DNA of 64,000 nt from Eunapius fragilis (lineage: Eukaryota > Porifera > Demospongiae > Spongillida > Spongillidae), in the NCBI GenBank assembly GCA_963681505.1, contig OY811992.1, positions 1,151,384-1,215,383 of the forward strand, given 5' to 3'. Numbering within the stretch: the first letter of the stretch is position 1; each line of letters starts with the position of its first letter. The notes below the pieces were generated by a model. That model searched no databases. It was not told where the DNA came from and saw nothing but the letters and a program-made list of their open reading frames with translations. Below are positions 19,543 to 30,011 of the stretch, piece by piece. The position numbers and the translations under genes were made by a program.

Positions 19543-22500
19543 TTAATCTAATCCTGCGCCATCCAAAAGAGGCTCTCGTAGCTGTGCAAACTTCGGCACT
19601 GCTACATTTGTCTCAGCCATCTCAACATCACGATGGTTTTTTGTTTCTCCAACTACACTGTGAGTGGCAGGATTCGTCGTTACCTGCTTCCCATTACGAA
19701 GTTTCTTCCAGGTAGCCTTTAGTTTTCCTGACAGCCATGGGAATCGTAAAAAGATTTGTTTTCCAAGTATCAAAAGTGTGACAAGGTAGGCCGTACCCAA
19801 CACTAAAATTGCAAAGGCTAACTCTGCATTACCCGTTTCTACACCGTCAGTGGCTTCTTGGAAATAGAGAGCACCCACAGCAAGAATGAGAATGTTGCAC
19901 TGAAAGAAATTATCAATGGTGTTTATTGCAGAAGATTTGTATGGCTGCACAGATGTGTTCAGTAAAAAGGCAAGGACCAACCCTACCGCCAGGAGGAATA
20001 TATTCAGGGGAGGTTCGGAAAATGAAGAAATGGTGAAATATACTATGCGTAAAATGAATCGTAAGCCAATCCAGAAGGTAAACCTGTCCTTGAGTGGGCT
20101 CACAAAGGCATCGTACAATGGTTTCAGCCTCCATACAAAACGAGACGTGAATGTTGGGATGATAAGAAGGATGGGTACTGGGATGACAAAGACAGCCACA
20201 AGGATGATTGCGATGATAAAGAGGACAGTGTGGAGAGGGGAGAAGTACTGTACGTTGGGGTCAGTGGCCCACGGAAAGATAACATAGCTGCTTCCATCAT
20301 CTCGATAAACAGTTAGTTGGATTGATGCCAGTATCTGAAAGCAGGATTGGGTGATGCTATTGTATGACAGTGTGATAAGTGTGGCAATCAGCTTTGAAGG
20401 TGTGAAGTTGCTTTTGGCCAAATACTCGGAGAGTCTGAGAGAGCGACTAGCAAGAAAGATGAACAGCACCATGAGGATGAAGAGGTATATAGGGAAAACC
20501 AAACTAAGTCCTGCCCGATCCAGTTGTGTCATTCCGTCGTAGAAGCAAGTCTCAAACCCCATATCCAGGTTAAGAAAAAAGATAGGAATGAATACCTCCC
20601 TTCCTTTGAGGTGGCCAACGAAGTGAACCTCATACGAGCTAACTATGCTGACATAGAAGAGGACACCATTGATGTATCCATCCGATATAGTGATGTGGAG
20701 GAATGATATGAAGGCAATGATGCCTATCCCGGCAGCTGCAAAGAACACCAGCAGACCCAGTGTATTGTCGGTACACTTCATACACTTGTTGGTACCAAAG
20801 ACAGCACTGTACCCATCCTGACATCTCCCACATAGGAGTCCTGTACGGTTGTAAGCACACTGTTTGTCCAAGGCTTGGGGTGTAACGGTTACAAAGTTAA
20901 CAAACCCATTTTGAATTACACAATAGTCAGATGGGCAAGGTTTATAGACTAATCCTGTCCCCCCCACTCTATCAGGGCCCACCCACCATCCACGTGTGAC
21001 GTTAAATAGCTTTAAGTCTCCATCGCACGTTACCATGGAACTGGTAGTGGCGTTGTTGCATCGGCAGTCCCCGCCCTGCACAGTTTCGATGTACTCAAAG
21101 CCAAACAGGCACTCGGTGAGTGTTATCGGTATGGAATTGCTCGGTACGAAGGTGTCTATGGAATACAGTGTAACGTTCATTGTAACGTTCCTCTGCCCGT
21201 AAACTCTAGTCGTGGCATTCAGGTTATCCGTTGTAGTGGTCAGCCAGTATCCGGAGTCACCTAACATTGGAAAAAAATTGTCAAAAGTTTGCGAAGTCAA
21301 GACCGTCTGTATGCTCTGGTTGAGGCGGTCGGCGCTGCGAATCGCCAAGACGAACTGCTGTCCGGGCATGTAAGACGAGAAGGCGGAGGTATTACTAAGC
21401 TCCAAAGTACTCACCGGCGACGAGAAGATCGCTGATGTGTTAGGGCTCCGATCCATCTGCAAGATGATACGTCGCTCGTACATCAGTTGCAGGATCCGCG
21501 AGTTAGTATCGGCGTTTAATAGTTCCTTGAGCTGAATGGCCCAGGGACAGACATCCAGCGTAGACCCATAGAGGGTAGCGCCCAGTGGCGCCTTGTTGTT
21601 CGAAAACACTAACGAAATGTTGATCGCGGTGAGGTTTGGACATGGGTAGTCTTGCGTGCAGAATAAGTTCAGGGATCCAAAATAGAGGAAGCAATCGAAG
21701 TAGGAATTAATGTCCGACTCTCCGAACCCATAGTCGGTGTATACAGCGGCCCCGCTGATGGTAGCCGAGTTGTTGACGAACGTGGCGCGAGAGTTATCTT
21801 TCATCAGTACCAACGTCGCTGCCGACAAGTGAAGGGCTCCCCCCGTGAGGCCACTGTTGTTGTAAAAGTTCACCTCTCCTGCAAAGATGAGTAGCGATCT
21901 AGTGCCGCCGATAGCTGTTCCGTAATTGCTAGAGAAGCTGGTGTCCTGGACTGTAACATTCATCGCCAACGCCTGCAGAATGCCAACCGAACTGGAAGGT
22001 GTGTCGGCCTGCTGCGCTACCCTGTTGCTGACAAACATGCAGTCCCTCACGGTCGCCGTCAACCCTCGTTGCGTCCCGTGACCTTTTGTCTCTGTCAGAA
22101 ACACGGCCGCTCCCGCCGCCCCGCTGTTCGCCTCGAAGCGGCATCTTTCCACTGTGAACTGGTCGATGGAGGTCGAAAGCTTCGAATAGAAGGATAAGAC
22201 GTAGATACCACCGCCGACGCCTGCAGTGTTCTGGATAAAATTCGTTCGCAAAATTGACATTGTGTTGGCATGGGGTTTGGATGCTTCGCTTCGAGGCCGT
22301 GTGGATGCTATGGGTATGTCCTTGAACAATGCAATACCGCTACCCGCCGAAAAGGGAAAACCATTTTCAGTGAAAGTGCAGTCGGAGAAAATAATTTGCG
22401 TGTCGAACGAAGTTGCGTACCAGATTACATTGGTTCCACCCCCGTACGTACCGACGTTTTTTTCGAAAGTCGACCTTTGCACGCTGATTTGTACGCTGTA

Positions 22501-23328
22501 ACCCTGCTGAGCGAAACTGAGGGAAAGCCCCACACCTGATCCCACGGCGTAGCTGCGATTGCCAAGTGTGTCGAATACATTTCTGTAGAGTTGAAAGATG
22601 ATTTCAGAGCCACAGTAGGAATTGTAGGAGAACGTGTTGTTGTCAATGTTCAAGGCCACGGGACCGCTGGTGCTTTGGTTAAGGTAGTCCACGTAGATAA
22701 ATTGAGCCCCTCCCCCTGCCGCTTTACCTAATATATTAAGTGGATTGAACATAACACAGTGTAGATCCGTGTTGAAAGAGAACACGTCGTTAGTAAAGTT
22801 GGACTGTCCCGCAACGTTAACACCCACTAGGCCTAGTCCCGTAGTGTTCACAATGGTCACATGATCTGCAACGACATCCGTACAACCAGCTATTACCACG
22901 GCGACGTTAAACTCTCTTGTCAACTGTATAAAGAGGTCAACCAAGGCGTTGATGGCATTGTTCAGTGCAATGGCGTTAGAACCGTTAAGCCCGCATCCAG
23001 TTATCGTGAGGCCTTGAAGCGTTAGGCGGGTGACGTTGAGAAATGCAAGTCCCAATCCAGGGGCACACGTGATCTGCACTCCTGCTCCATTACCAATCAA
23101 CGAGATATCCGATACGTTTCCAACGACGTTGAACTTCTGTACGCAGTGGCATCCCGGCTGTATCTGGAGGTAATCACCAGAGGAGATACCTCCCAGTGCC
23201 TGATCGATGGTAGTTCCGTTGACCGCAGACCCGCACGGCTGGTTACAGGAAGAGGAGGGGATTACCGTTATGTTCGAACAGGAGGTGAGCGTAAGACAGG
23301 CCAAGATTATCGCCACCAGTGCAATCAT
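19543..23328 (-). CDS. Large beta-helix ectodomain, multipass membrane protein, paralogue 1
   Basis: Intronless, about 1261 residues from the ATG at 23328. The frame extends upstream only through a GTG and without homology to the paralogues. The N-terminal signal peptide is IALVAIILACLTLTS. Residues of about 30-600 form a right-handed beta-helix with chlamydial polymorphic-membrane-protein-like repeats (GGA-type turns such as GLTGGALHLSA, and FxNN motifs such as ATFVNNSAT). Many N-glycosylation sequons follow. A Cys-rich segment (NRTGLLCGRCQDGYSAVFGT) precedes about eight predicted membrane helices. The cytoplasmic tail ends PKFAQLREPLLDGAG. Topology suggests a cell-surface receptor, adhesion or recognition molecule; no ligand or function is known. 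Paralogous to 23490-27386 and 30012-33779. Confidence 0.85.
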   Translation of the reverse strand: MIALVAIILACLTLTSCSNITVIPSSSCNQPCGSAVNGTTIDQALGGISSGDYLQIQPGCHCVQKFNVVGNVSDISLIGNGAGVQITCAPGLGLAFLNVTRLTLQGLTITGCGLNGSNAIALNNAINALVDLFIQLTREFNVAVVIAGCTDVVADHVTIVNTTGLGLVGVNVAGQSNFTNDVFSFNTDLHCVMFNPLNILGKAAGGGAQFIYVDYLNQSTSGPVALNIDNNTFSYNSYCGSEIIFQLYRNVFDTLGNRSYAVGSGVGLSLSFAQQGYSVQISVQRSTFEKNVGTYGGGTNVIWYATSFDTQIIFSDCTFTENGFPFSAGSGIALFKDIPIASTRPRSEASKPHANTMSILRTNFIQNTAGVGGGIYVLSFYSKLSTSIDQFTVERCRFEANSGAAGAAVFLTETKGHGTQRGLTATVRDCMFVSNRVAQQADTPSSSVGILQALAMNVTVQDTSFSSNYGTAIGGTRSLLIFAGEVNFYNNSGLTGGALHLSAATLVLMKDNSRATFVNNSATISGAAVYTDYGFGESDINSYFDCFLYFGSLNLFCTQDYPCPNLTAINISLVFSNNKAPLGATLYGSTLDVCPWAIQLKELLNADTNSRILQLMYERRIILQMDRSPNTSAIFSSPVSTLELSNTSAFSSYMPGQQFVLAIRSADRLNQSIQTVLTSQTFDNFFPMLGDSGYWLTTTTDNLNATTRVYGQRNVTMNVTLYSIDTFVPSNSIPITLTECLFGFEYIETVQGGDCRCNNATTSSMVTCDGDLKLFNVTRGWWVGPDRVGGTGLVYKPCPSDYCVIQNGFVNFVTVTPQALDKQCAYNRTGLLCGRCQDGYSAVFGTNKCMKCTDNTLGLLVFFAAAGIGIIAFISFLHITISDGYINGVLFYVSIVSSYEVHFVGHLKGREVFIPIFFLNLDMGFETCFYDGMTQLDRAGLSLVFPIYLFILMVLFIFLASRSLRLSEYLAKSNFTPSKLIATLITLSYNSITQSCFQILASIQLTVYRDDGSSYVIFPWATDPNVQYFSPLHTVLFIIAIILVAVFVIPVPILLIIPTFTSRFVWRLKPLYDAFVSPLKDRFTFWIGLRFILRIVYFTISSFSEPPLNIFLLAVGLVLAFLLNTSVQPYKSSAINTIDNFFQCNILILAVGALYFQEATDGVETGNAELAFAILVLGTAYLVTLLILGKQIFLRFPWLSGKLKATWKKLRNGKQVTTNPATHSVVGETKNHRDVEMAETNVAVPKFAQLREPLLDGAGLD

Positions 23329-23489
23329 TCTTACACAGAGATCTTGTACAATCAGCAGGGCAGGGGGCGGGGCTCCGAAGATGAATATTCCACAAAGCAA
23401 AAGTACAACGAGGGCACGTGATAGCTCGTGGTACCATGCGCTAAGTAAACGTTGCCCCTTCACCTCCGCCCAACTCGTAATACTCTGCC
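23329..23489. promoter_or_regulatory. 161-bp bidirectional promoter between paralogues 1 and 2
   Basis: Start codons of the divergent genes are 161 bp apart. The interval has a palindromic E-box CACGTG at 23415-23420. Its paralogue-2 half (GGCACGTGATAGCTCGT, then CGCTAAGTAAACGTTGCC up to the ATG) is nearly identical to the sequence upstream of paralogue 3 at 33780-33865, so it is a conserved promoter and 5' UTR of the family. Confidence 0.7.
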
Positions 23490-26400
23490 ATGGTTGCACT
23501 TATGGGCGTTGTTGAGCCGATCGTCATCTTCTTGGCCTGTCTTACGCTCACCTCCTGTTCGAACGTAACGGTCAGCCCCTCCTCTTCCTGTAACCAGCCG
23601 TGCGGGTCTGCGGTCAACGGAACTACCATCGATCAGGCACTGGGAGGTATCTCCTCTGGTGATTACCTCCAGATACAGCCTGGATGCCACTGCGTACAGA
23701 AGTTCAACCTCGTTGGAAACGTATCGGATATCTCGTTGATCGGTAATGGAGCAGGAGTGCAGATCACGTGTGCCCCTGGATTAGGACTTGCATTTCTCAA
23801 CGTCACCCGCCTAACGCTTGAAGGCCTCACGATAACTGGATGCGGGCTTAACGGTTCTAACGCCATTGCACTGAACAATGCCATCAACGTCTTGGTTGAC
23901 CTCTTCATACAGTTGGCTGACGATATCAGTGTGGCCGTTGTCATTGCCAGCTGCACAGATGTCACTGTGGACCACGTGACCATCACGAACACAACCGGAA
24001 TAGGTCTAGTGGGCGTTAACGTTGCGGGACAGTCCAACTTTACTGACAACGTGTTTTCATTCAACAAGGGTCAACAGTGTTTTAGACTGAGTCCAAATGT
24101 GGACCAGTCGCGGAGTTATACGGTAGGCGGCGGAGCTTCGTTTATCTACGTGGACTACCTTAACCAAAGCACCAGCGGTCCCGTGGTCTTGAACATTGAC
24201 AACAACACGTTCTCCTACAACTCCTACTGTGGACTAGAGACGTATGTCCAGATCAGTTATCAATACTTTGAAGCCTTTAGGAACCTGAACTACACTGTTG
24301 GATCAGGCGGGGGACTTTCCCTCAGCCTTGCACAGCAGGGATACACCACCAACATCACCGTACAACGGTCCTCCTTCGTGAACAACACAGCTACGTACGG
24401 TAGTGCGGCATCCATCTATTGGTACGCTGGTTTACAAGATACACACATCACTTTCTCTGACTGCAGTGTCATAAAGAACGGTCTTACACAGTACCAACTG
24501 GCAGTGGAAGGGTCCATCTCTGATCTGACCCAAGGGGGAATTGTTTTCCTCAAAGACCTGGTTATTCCATTGTACCGCCCCTCTGCAGGTAGTCAGAATG
24601 CAACTGCATCAGGAATTCCTAACTACAAGACCAATAGCCCCAACACGCTAGTATTCTTGGGAACAAAATTTGTGTCCAATTCCGGTTCCATAGGGAGTGG
24701 TGTATTAATATCCTCGCAGTATTCAATGATCCCTAGGTACTCTGATTTGGTTGTCTTGGACAGCTGCCATTTTGAAGGCAACAACGCCATAGCTGGTTCA
24801 GCCCTGTACATTGCCGAAAACAAGTACAACGGAGTCCAAGTTGGTCTACTTGTGGACATACAGAACTGCACGTTCGTTAATAATAAGATTGACCAATCGG
24901 GCATTGGGTCTCAGTCAGTTGTGTATGCTGTCGTGCAAGCCAGTCTGATGAGCGTCACCATAAGGAACTCCAGTTTCCTTAGCAACAACGGGACGGCTTT
25001 GGGAGGTGTGGCCTCGCTTATTACCTTAGAAGGAACCGTGACGTTCTCCGACAACAGGGCCCTCTCTGGTGGTGCTATGGCCCTGGTATTGGCTACCATA
25101 GCTCTCGTTAAACGGAACTCCACCATCAGCTTCATCAGAAATGTGGCAACTGTCAACGGAGGAGCCATCTACGCTGACTATGCCTATGGCCAGTTGAGCA
25201 CAACCCCTAATAACGACTGCTTCCTGCAGTTTGAATCCATCTACATAAGTTGCTCGTCGCCAGAGTATCGCTGCCCTGATCTGACCACTGCCAACATCTC
25301 CATGGTGTTCTCCAATAACACGGCCAAGTTGGGAGGAATGTTATATGGTTCTACCCTCGACGTCTGCCCCTGGGCTGGTCCACTTAAGCAGCAGCTCAAC
25401 CTGAACGGCACCATTCTTGAAGTAATGAACTTGAGGAGAGTCATTGTCCACTCTGATCAGAGTCCTAACACGCCCTTAGAACTCGCCACACCAGTCAGTA
25501 CCCTGGAGATAGCTAACACCTCCTCTGTCCTCTCATACATGCCGGGACAAAGGTTTAGCTTGAAAATTTTAAGCAAGGACCGTCTAATGCACGAGGTTCC
25601 ATCACTGATTTCAGCACTGGTCCCTAACATAAAAGTCGGGGACTCTGGGTATTGGCTGTTGACCCAACCACTTGCTGGGGTTACAATTAATGGTCCTGAG
25701 AATGGCTCAGTGGATGTAGTGCTTGTTGCTCTGGAGAGCTATGCTCAAAGTAATGCCATCTCCATAAGCCTCATTGAATGTCCATTCGGGTTCCGTTACA
25801 GCAATAGCAGTCAAGGTGACTGTCTCTGCAGTAATGCCACAGCCAATTCGCGTGTAACTTGTGATCCAGATTTGAAATTGTTTAGTTTTACGTACGGACG
25901 GTGGTTTGGACCGAGTCCAATGAAGGATGGGGCTGTTTTTCAGGATTGTCTGTTGGACTACTGCCTGCCTAGGAACAACAGTAACCTCATAGTAACAGTT
26001 AACCCTCAAACCTTGGACAAACAGTGTGCTGACAACCGTGCAGGACTCCTATGTGGGAGATGTCAGGATGGGTACAGTGCTGTCTTTGGTACCAACAATT
26101 GTATGAAGTGTACCAACAAAACACTGGGTCTGCTGGTGTTCTTTGCAGCTGCCGGGATAGGCATCATTGCCATCATATCGTTCCTCCACATATCCATCTC
26201 TGAAGGCTGCATCAATGGTGTCCTCTTCTACGTCAGTGTAGTCAGTACCTATGAGATAAATTTTATAGGCCATTTCTCAGCAAGGCAAGTGTTCATTCCC
26301 ATCTTTTGGCTCAACCTGGATATGGGGTTTGAGACCTGCTTCTATGACGGGATGACACCACTGGCCCGGGCAGGACTTGGTCTGGTTTTCCCTGCATACC

Positions 26401-27386
26401 TCTTCATCCTGATGGTGCTGTTCATCTTTCTTGCTAGTCGCTCTCTCAGACTCTCCGAGTATTTGGCCAAGAGCAACTTCACACCTTCAAAGCTGGTTGC
26501 CACACTTATCATGCTGTCCTACAACAGCATCACTCAATCCTGCTTGCAAATACTGGGGTTCATTGATGTAAAAGTTTACCAGGATGACGGAAGCATTTCT
26601 GTTATTCGCCAGTGGGCCACTGACCCCAACATGTCATACTTAACTTCTCTCCACACCGTCCTCTTTATCATCGCAATCATCCTCGTGGCTGTCTTTGTCA
26701 TCCCAGTACCCATCCTTCTTATCATCCCGACGTTCACGTCTCGTGTTGTGTGGAGGATGAAACCATTGTACGACGCCTTCTTCTGTTTCTACAAGGACCA
26801 CTGCACCTTCTGGCTTGGGTCGCGTTTGATTTTGAGAATTTTAATCTTCATTATATCTTCATTCTTGACACCCCCTCGGAACGTCTTGTTGCTAGGAATC
26901 TGTATAGCCTTAGTTGTCTTTGCGTCTTCAGTAGTCCATCCTTATAAGCTCCCCTATCAGGGGGCTCTTGACTCGTTCTTCCTAACCAACATTCTTCTTC
27001 TTGTCACTGGCTCTCTCTACTTCCAGATGCTCGAGGTCTCTTCTTCCTTGAGCACCGACAAAGCTGAGATGATCTTTATCTTTATTGTGGTGGGTGTGGC
27101 CTATGTTGCAATATGTGCTGTCTTTGTCTGGCACGTGATCCTCAGGTTTCCATGGCTGCTGAACGTACTGCCGTGTAAATCTAAGTTCAAGGGGCAACAC
27201 ACTTCTCCGTTTAATGACCCCCAGGGATATGGTACTATGGGTTCTAACTTGCATCACAACATTAACGGTGAACCAGATGGAGATAGGACGGAACCAATGC
27301 TAAAGAAACCGAAATTCTCCCAGTATCGTGAACCTCTGCTGGATGGAGACAGTGTGCGTCTTAATGACATTAGTACAACCAGCTAG
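23490..27386 (+). CDS. Large beta-helix ectodomain, multipass membrane protein, paralogue 2
   Basis: Intronless, 1298 residues, starting at the ATG in GCCATGGTTGCACTT. Signal peptide MVALMGVVEPIVIFLACLTL. Residues 25-600 carry beta-helix repeats (GGAMALVLAT, GGAIYADYAY). About 860-900 is the Cys-rich NRAGLLCGRCQDGYSAVFGT, then about eight hydrophobic helices with the conserved ASRSLRLSEYLAKSNFTPSK loop. The tail ends KPKFSQYREPLLDGDSVR. The first roughly 570 bp are almost identical to paralogue 3, whereas the middle of the ectodomain diverges and the membrane region is again close to paralogue 1. This patchy identity points to gene conversion. Function unknown; a surface recognition role is inferred from the variable ectodomain on a conserved anchor. 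Confidence 0.88.
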   Translation: MVALMGVVEPIVIFLACLTLTSCSNVTVSPSSSCNQPCGSAVNGTTIDQALGGISSGDYLQIQPGCHCVQKFNLVGNVSDISLIGNGAGVQITCAPGLGLAFLNVTRLTLEGLTITGCGLNGSNAIALNNAINVLVDLFIQLADDISVAVVIASCTDVTVDHVTITNTTGIGLVGVNVAGQSNFTDNVFSFNKGQQCFRLSPNVDQSRSYTVGGGASFIYVDYLNQSTSGPVVLNIDNNTFSYNSYCGLETYVQISYQYFEAFRNLNYTVGSGGGLSLSLAQQGYTTNITVQRSSFVNNTATYGSAASIYWYAGLQDTHITFSDCSVIKNGLTQYQLAVEGSISDLTQGGIVFLKDLVIPLYRPSAGSQNATASGIPNYKTNSPNTLVFLGTKFVSNSGSIGSGVLISSQYSMIPRYSDLVVLDSCHFEGNNAIAGSALYIAENKYNGVQVGLLVDIQNCTFVNNKIDQSGIGSQSVVYAVVQASLMSVTIRNSSFLSNNGTALGGVASLITLEGTVTFSDNRALSGGAMALVLATIALVKRNSTISFIRNVATVNGGAIYADYAYGQLSTTPNNDCFLQFESIYISCSSPEYRCPDLTTANISMVFSNNTAKLGGMLYGSTLDVCPWAGPLKQQLNLNGTILEVMNLRRVIVHSDQSPNTPLELATPVSTLEIANTSSVLSYMPGQRFSLKILSKDRLMHEVPSLISALVPNIKVGDSGYWLLTQPLAGVTINGPENGSVDVVLVALESYAQSNAISISLIECPFGFRYSNSSQGDCLCSNATANSRVTCDPDLKLFSFTYGRWFGPSPMKDGAVFQDCLLDYCLPRNNSNLIVTVNPQTLDKQCADNRAGLLCGRCQDGYSAVFGTNNCMKCTNKTLGLLVFFAAAGIGIIAIISFLHISISEGCINGVLFYVSVVSTYEINFIGHFSARQVFIPIFWLNLDMGFETCFYDGMTPLARAGLGLVFPAYLFILMVLFIFLASRSLRLSEYLAKSNFTPSKLVATLIMLSYNSITQSCLQILGFIDVKVYQDDGSISVIRQWATDPNMSYLTSLHTVLFIIAIILVAVFVIPVPILLIIPTFTSRVVWRMKPLYDAFFCFYKDHCTFWLGSRLILRILIFIISSFLTPPRNVLLLGICIALVVFASSVVHPYKLPYQGALDSFFLTNILLLVTGSLYFQMLEVSSSLSTDKAEMIFIFIVVGVAYVAICAVFVWHVILRFPWLLNVLPCKSKFKGQHTSPFNDPQGYGTMGSNLHHNINGEPDGDRTEPMLKKPKFSQYREPLLDGDSVRLNDISTTS

Positions 27387-27690
27387 CTGATTGAATTTGT
27401 ATCAAATGTCTGTTGTTAAACTGAACTGTAAAATATAATTTATATTTGACTACCATAAACACATTGATTATTTATCAATATGTCCACCATAATCTCCCTT
27501 GCGGTACTTTTTCAGGAGAGGCAAAAGAAAAGTAACGCTCACATTGAAGTCTCTGGCAAGTTATAAATTCAGTAAATTATAACATTCTAATGGATAGCCC
27601 AATTTTTGATGTGTTATGACAGGCTGTTAACAGGAGGAAAATAAAACTTGAACTAGGTGATTTTGCTGGACACTGTTCACATATTTGTAT
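27387..27690 (+). other. 3' flank of paralogue 2, no gene seen
   Basis: AT-rich, probably 3' untranslated sequence. It ends at a perfect consensus donor CAGGTAAGTAT (27693-27703), immediately before the large minisatellite. Confidence 0.5.
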
Positions 27691-27705
27691 TGCAGGTAAG
27701 TATAG

Positions 27706-29830
27706 ACTCATGGAGGTGTGGTCTACCACAACTCCATGAGTTATTACCTCCACCACATATCTTCCATGTGTCACGAGTCCTTACCTCCACCACACCCTCC
27801 ATGAGTCCTTACCTCCACCACACCCTCCATGAGTCCTTACCTCCACCACACCCTCCATGAGTCCTTACCTCCCCCACACCCTCTATGGGTCCTTACCTCC
27901 CCCACACCCTCCATGGGTCCTTACCTCCCCCACACCCTCCGTGAATCCTTACCTCCACCACACCCTCCATGAGTCCTTACCTCCCCCCCCCCACACCCTC
28001 CATGAGTCCTTACCTCCACCACACCCTCCATGAGTCCTTACCTCCACCACACCCTCCATGAGTCCTTACCTCCACCACACCCTCCATGAGTCCTTACCTC
28101 CACCACACCCTCCATGAGTCCTTACCCCACCACACCCTCCATGAGTCCTTACCTCCCCTACACCCTCCATGGGTCCTTACCTTACCTCCACCACACCCTC
28201 CATGAGTCCTTACCTCCATCACACCCTCCATGAGTCCTTACCTTACCTCCACCACACCCTCCATGGGTCCTTACCTCCACCACACCCTCCGTGAATCCTT
28301 ACCTCCCCCACACCCTCCATGAGTCCTTACCTCCACCACACCCTCCATGAGTCCTTACCTCCCCCACACCCTCTATGGGTCCTTACCTCCCCCACACCCT
28401 CCATGGGTCCTTACCTCCCCCACACCCTCCGTGAATCCTTACCTCCACCACACCCTCCATGAGTCCTTACCTCCCCCACACCCTCCATGAGTCCTTACCT
28501 CCCCCACACCCTCCATGAGTCCTTACCTCCCCCACACCCTCCATGAGTCCTTACCTCCCCCACAACCTCCATGAGTCCTTACCTCCACCACACCCTCCAT
28601 GAGTCCTTACCTCCACCACACCCTCCATGAGTCCTTACCTCCACCACACCCTCCGTGAATCCTTACCCCCCCACAACCTCCATGAGTCCTTACCTCCACC
28701 ACACCCTCCATGGGTCCTTACCTCCCCCCCCCCTCACCCTCCATGGGTCCTTACCCCCCCCCCCCCCACACCCTCCATGGGTCCTTACCTCCACCACACC
28801 CTCCATGAGTCCTTACCTCCCCCACACCCTCCATGGGTCCTTACCTCCACCACACCCTCCATGGGTCCTTACCTCCCCCACACCCTCCGTGAATCCTTAC
28901 CTCCACCACACCCTCCATGGGTCCTTACCTCCCCCACACCCTCCGTGAATCCTTACCTCCACCACACCCTCCATGAGTCCTTACCTCCACCACACCCTCC
29001 ATGAGTCCTTACCTCCACCACACCCTCCGTGAATCCTTACCCCCCCACAACCTCCATGAGTCCTTACCTCCACCACACCCTCCATGGGTCCTTACCTCCC
29101 CCCCCCCTCACCCTCCATGGGTCCTTACCCCCCCCCCCCCCCACACCCTCCATGGGTCCTTACCTCCACCACACCCTCCATGAGTCCTTACCTCCCCCAC
29201 ACCCTCCATGGGTCCTTACCTCCCCCACACCCTCCATGGGTCCTTACCTCCCCCCCCCCCCACACCCTCCATGGGTCCTTACCTCCCCCACACCCTCCGT
29301 GAATCCTTACCTCCCCCACACCCTCCATGGGTCCTTACCCCCCCCCCCCCCCACACCCTCCATGGGTCCTTACCTCCCCCACACCCTCCATGGGTCCTTA
29401 CCCCCCCCCACACCCTCCATGGGTCCTTACCCCTCTCACACCCTCCATGGGTCCTTACCCCCCCCCCCCCCCCCCACACCCTCCATGGGTCCTTACCCCT
29501 CTCACACCCTCCATGGGTCCTTACCTCCCCCCCCCCCCCCACCCTCCATGGGTCCTTACCCCCCTCCCCCCCCACACCCTCCATGGGTCCTTACCTCCCC
29601 CACACCCTCCATGGGTCCTTACCCCCCCCCACACCCTCCATGGGTCCTTACCCCTCTCACACCCTCCATGGGTTCTTACCCCCCCCCCCCCACACCCTCC
29701 ATGGGTCCTTACCCCTCTCACACCCTCCATGGGTCCTTACCTCCCCCCCCCCCCCCCCCCCACCCTCCATGGGTCCTTACCCCCCTCCCCCCCACACCCT
29801 CCATGGTTCCTTACCTCCACATCTCCCATG
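27706..29830. repeat. 28-bp minisatellite, about 2.1 kb, roughly 70 units
   Basis: Unit CCTTACCTCCACCACACCCT followed by CCATGAGT. Variants have CCCCCAC blocks, ATGGGT for ATGAGT, and long C runs toward the right end. At least one higher-order duplication exists: about 28645-28790 is repeated at about 29015-29165, with matching C-run lengths. The first unit is inverted, giving a hairpin at 27706-27742 (ACTCATGGAGG...CCTCCATGAGT). On the minus strand most units read GGAGGTAAGGAC, a consensus splice donor. Long frames through it are repeat translations, not genes. Confidence 0.97.
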
Positions 29831-29919
29831 AGTCATTACTTCCCTGGCTGTTATGCCACCAAACCATATTCATTTAACCTGCTAAGGATATGTAAAATCT
29901 CCCAGTCTCATTAAGTTGA

Positions 29920-29921
29920 AT

Positions 29922-29953
<32 letters not shown>

Positions 29954-29962
29954 TACACACAG
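29920..29962 (+). repeat. (CA)n microsatellite
   Basis: About 30 bp of pure CA then ACATACATACACACA, just downstream of the third beta-helix gene. Confidence 0.9.
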
Positions 29963-30011
29963 CTAATAAACACACATAATATGATTTTACTATGGCACAG
30001 TAAGTTCTTCA

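Noticed and set aside
23329..23499. A 57-residue N-terminal extension of paralogue 1 up to 23499
   Set aside because: It starts at GTG, crosses the start of paralogue 2 on the other strand and has no counterpart in the other paralogues; the ATG at 23328 gives a normal signal peptide.
27706..29830. Long overlapping frames encoding Pro-rich peptides in all phases
   Set aside because: They are minisatellite translations; every phase is open because the unit lacks stops, and there is no start context or homology.
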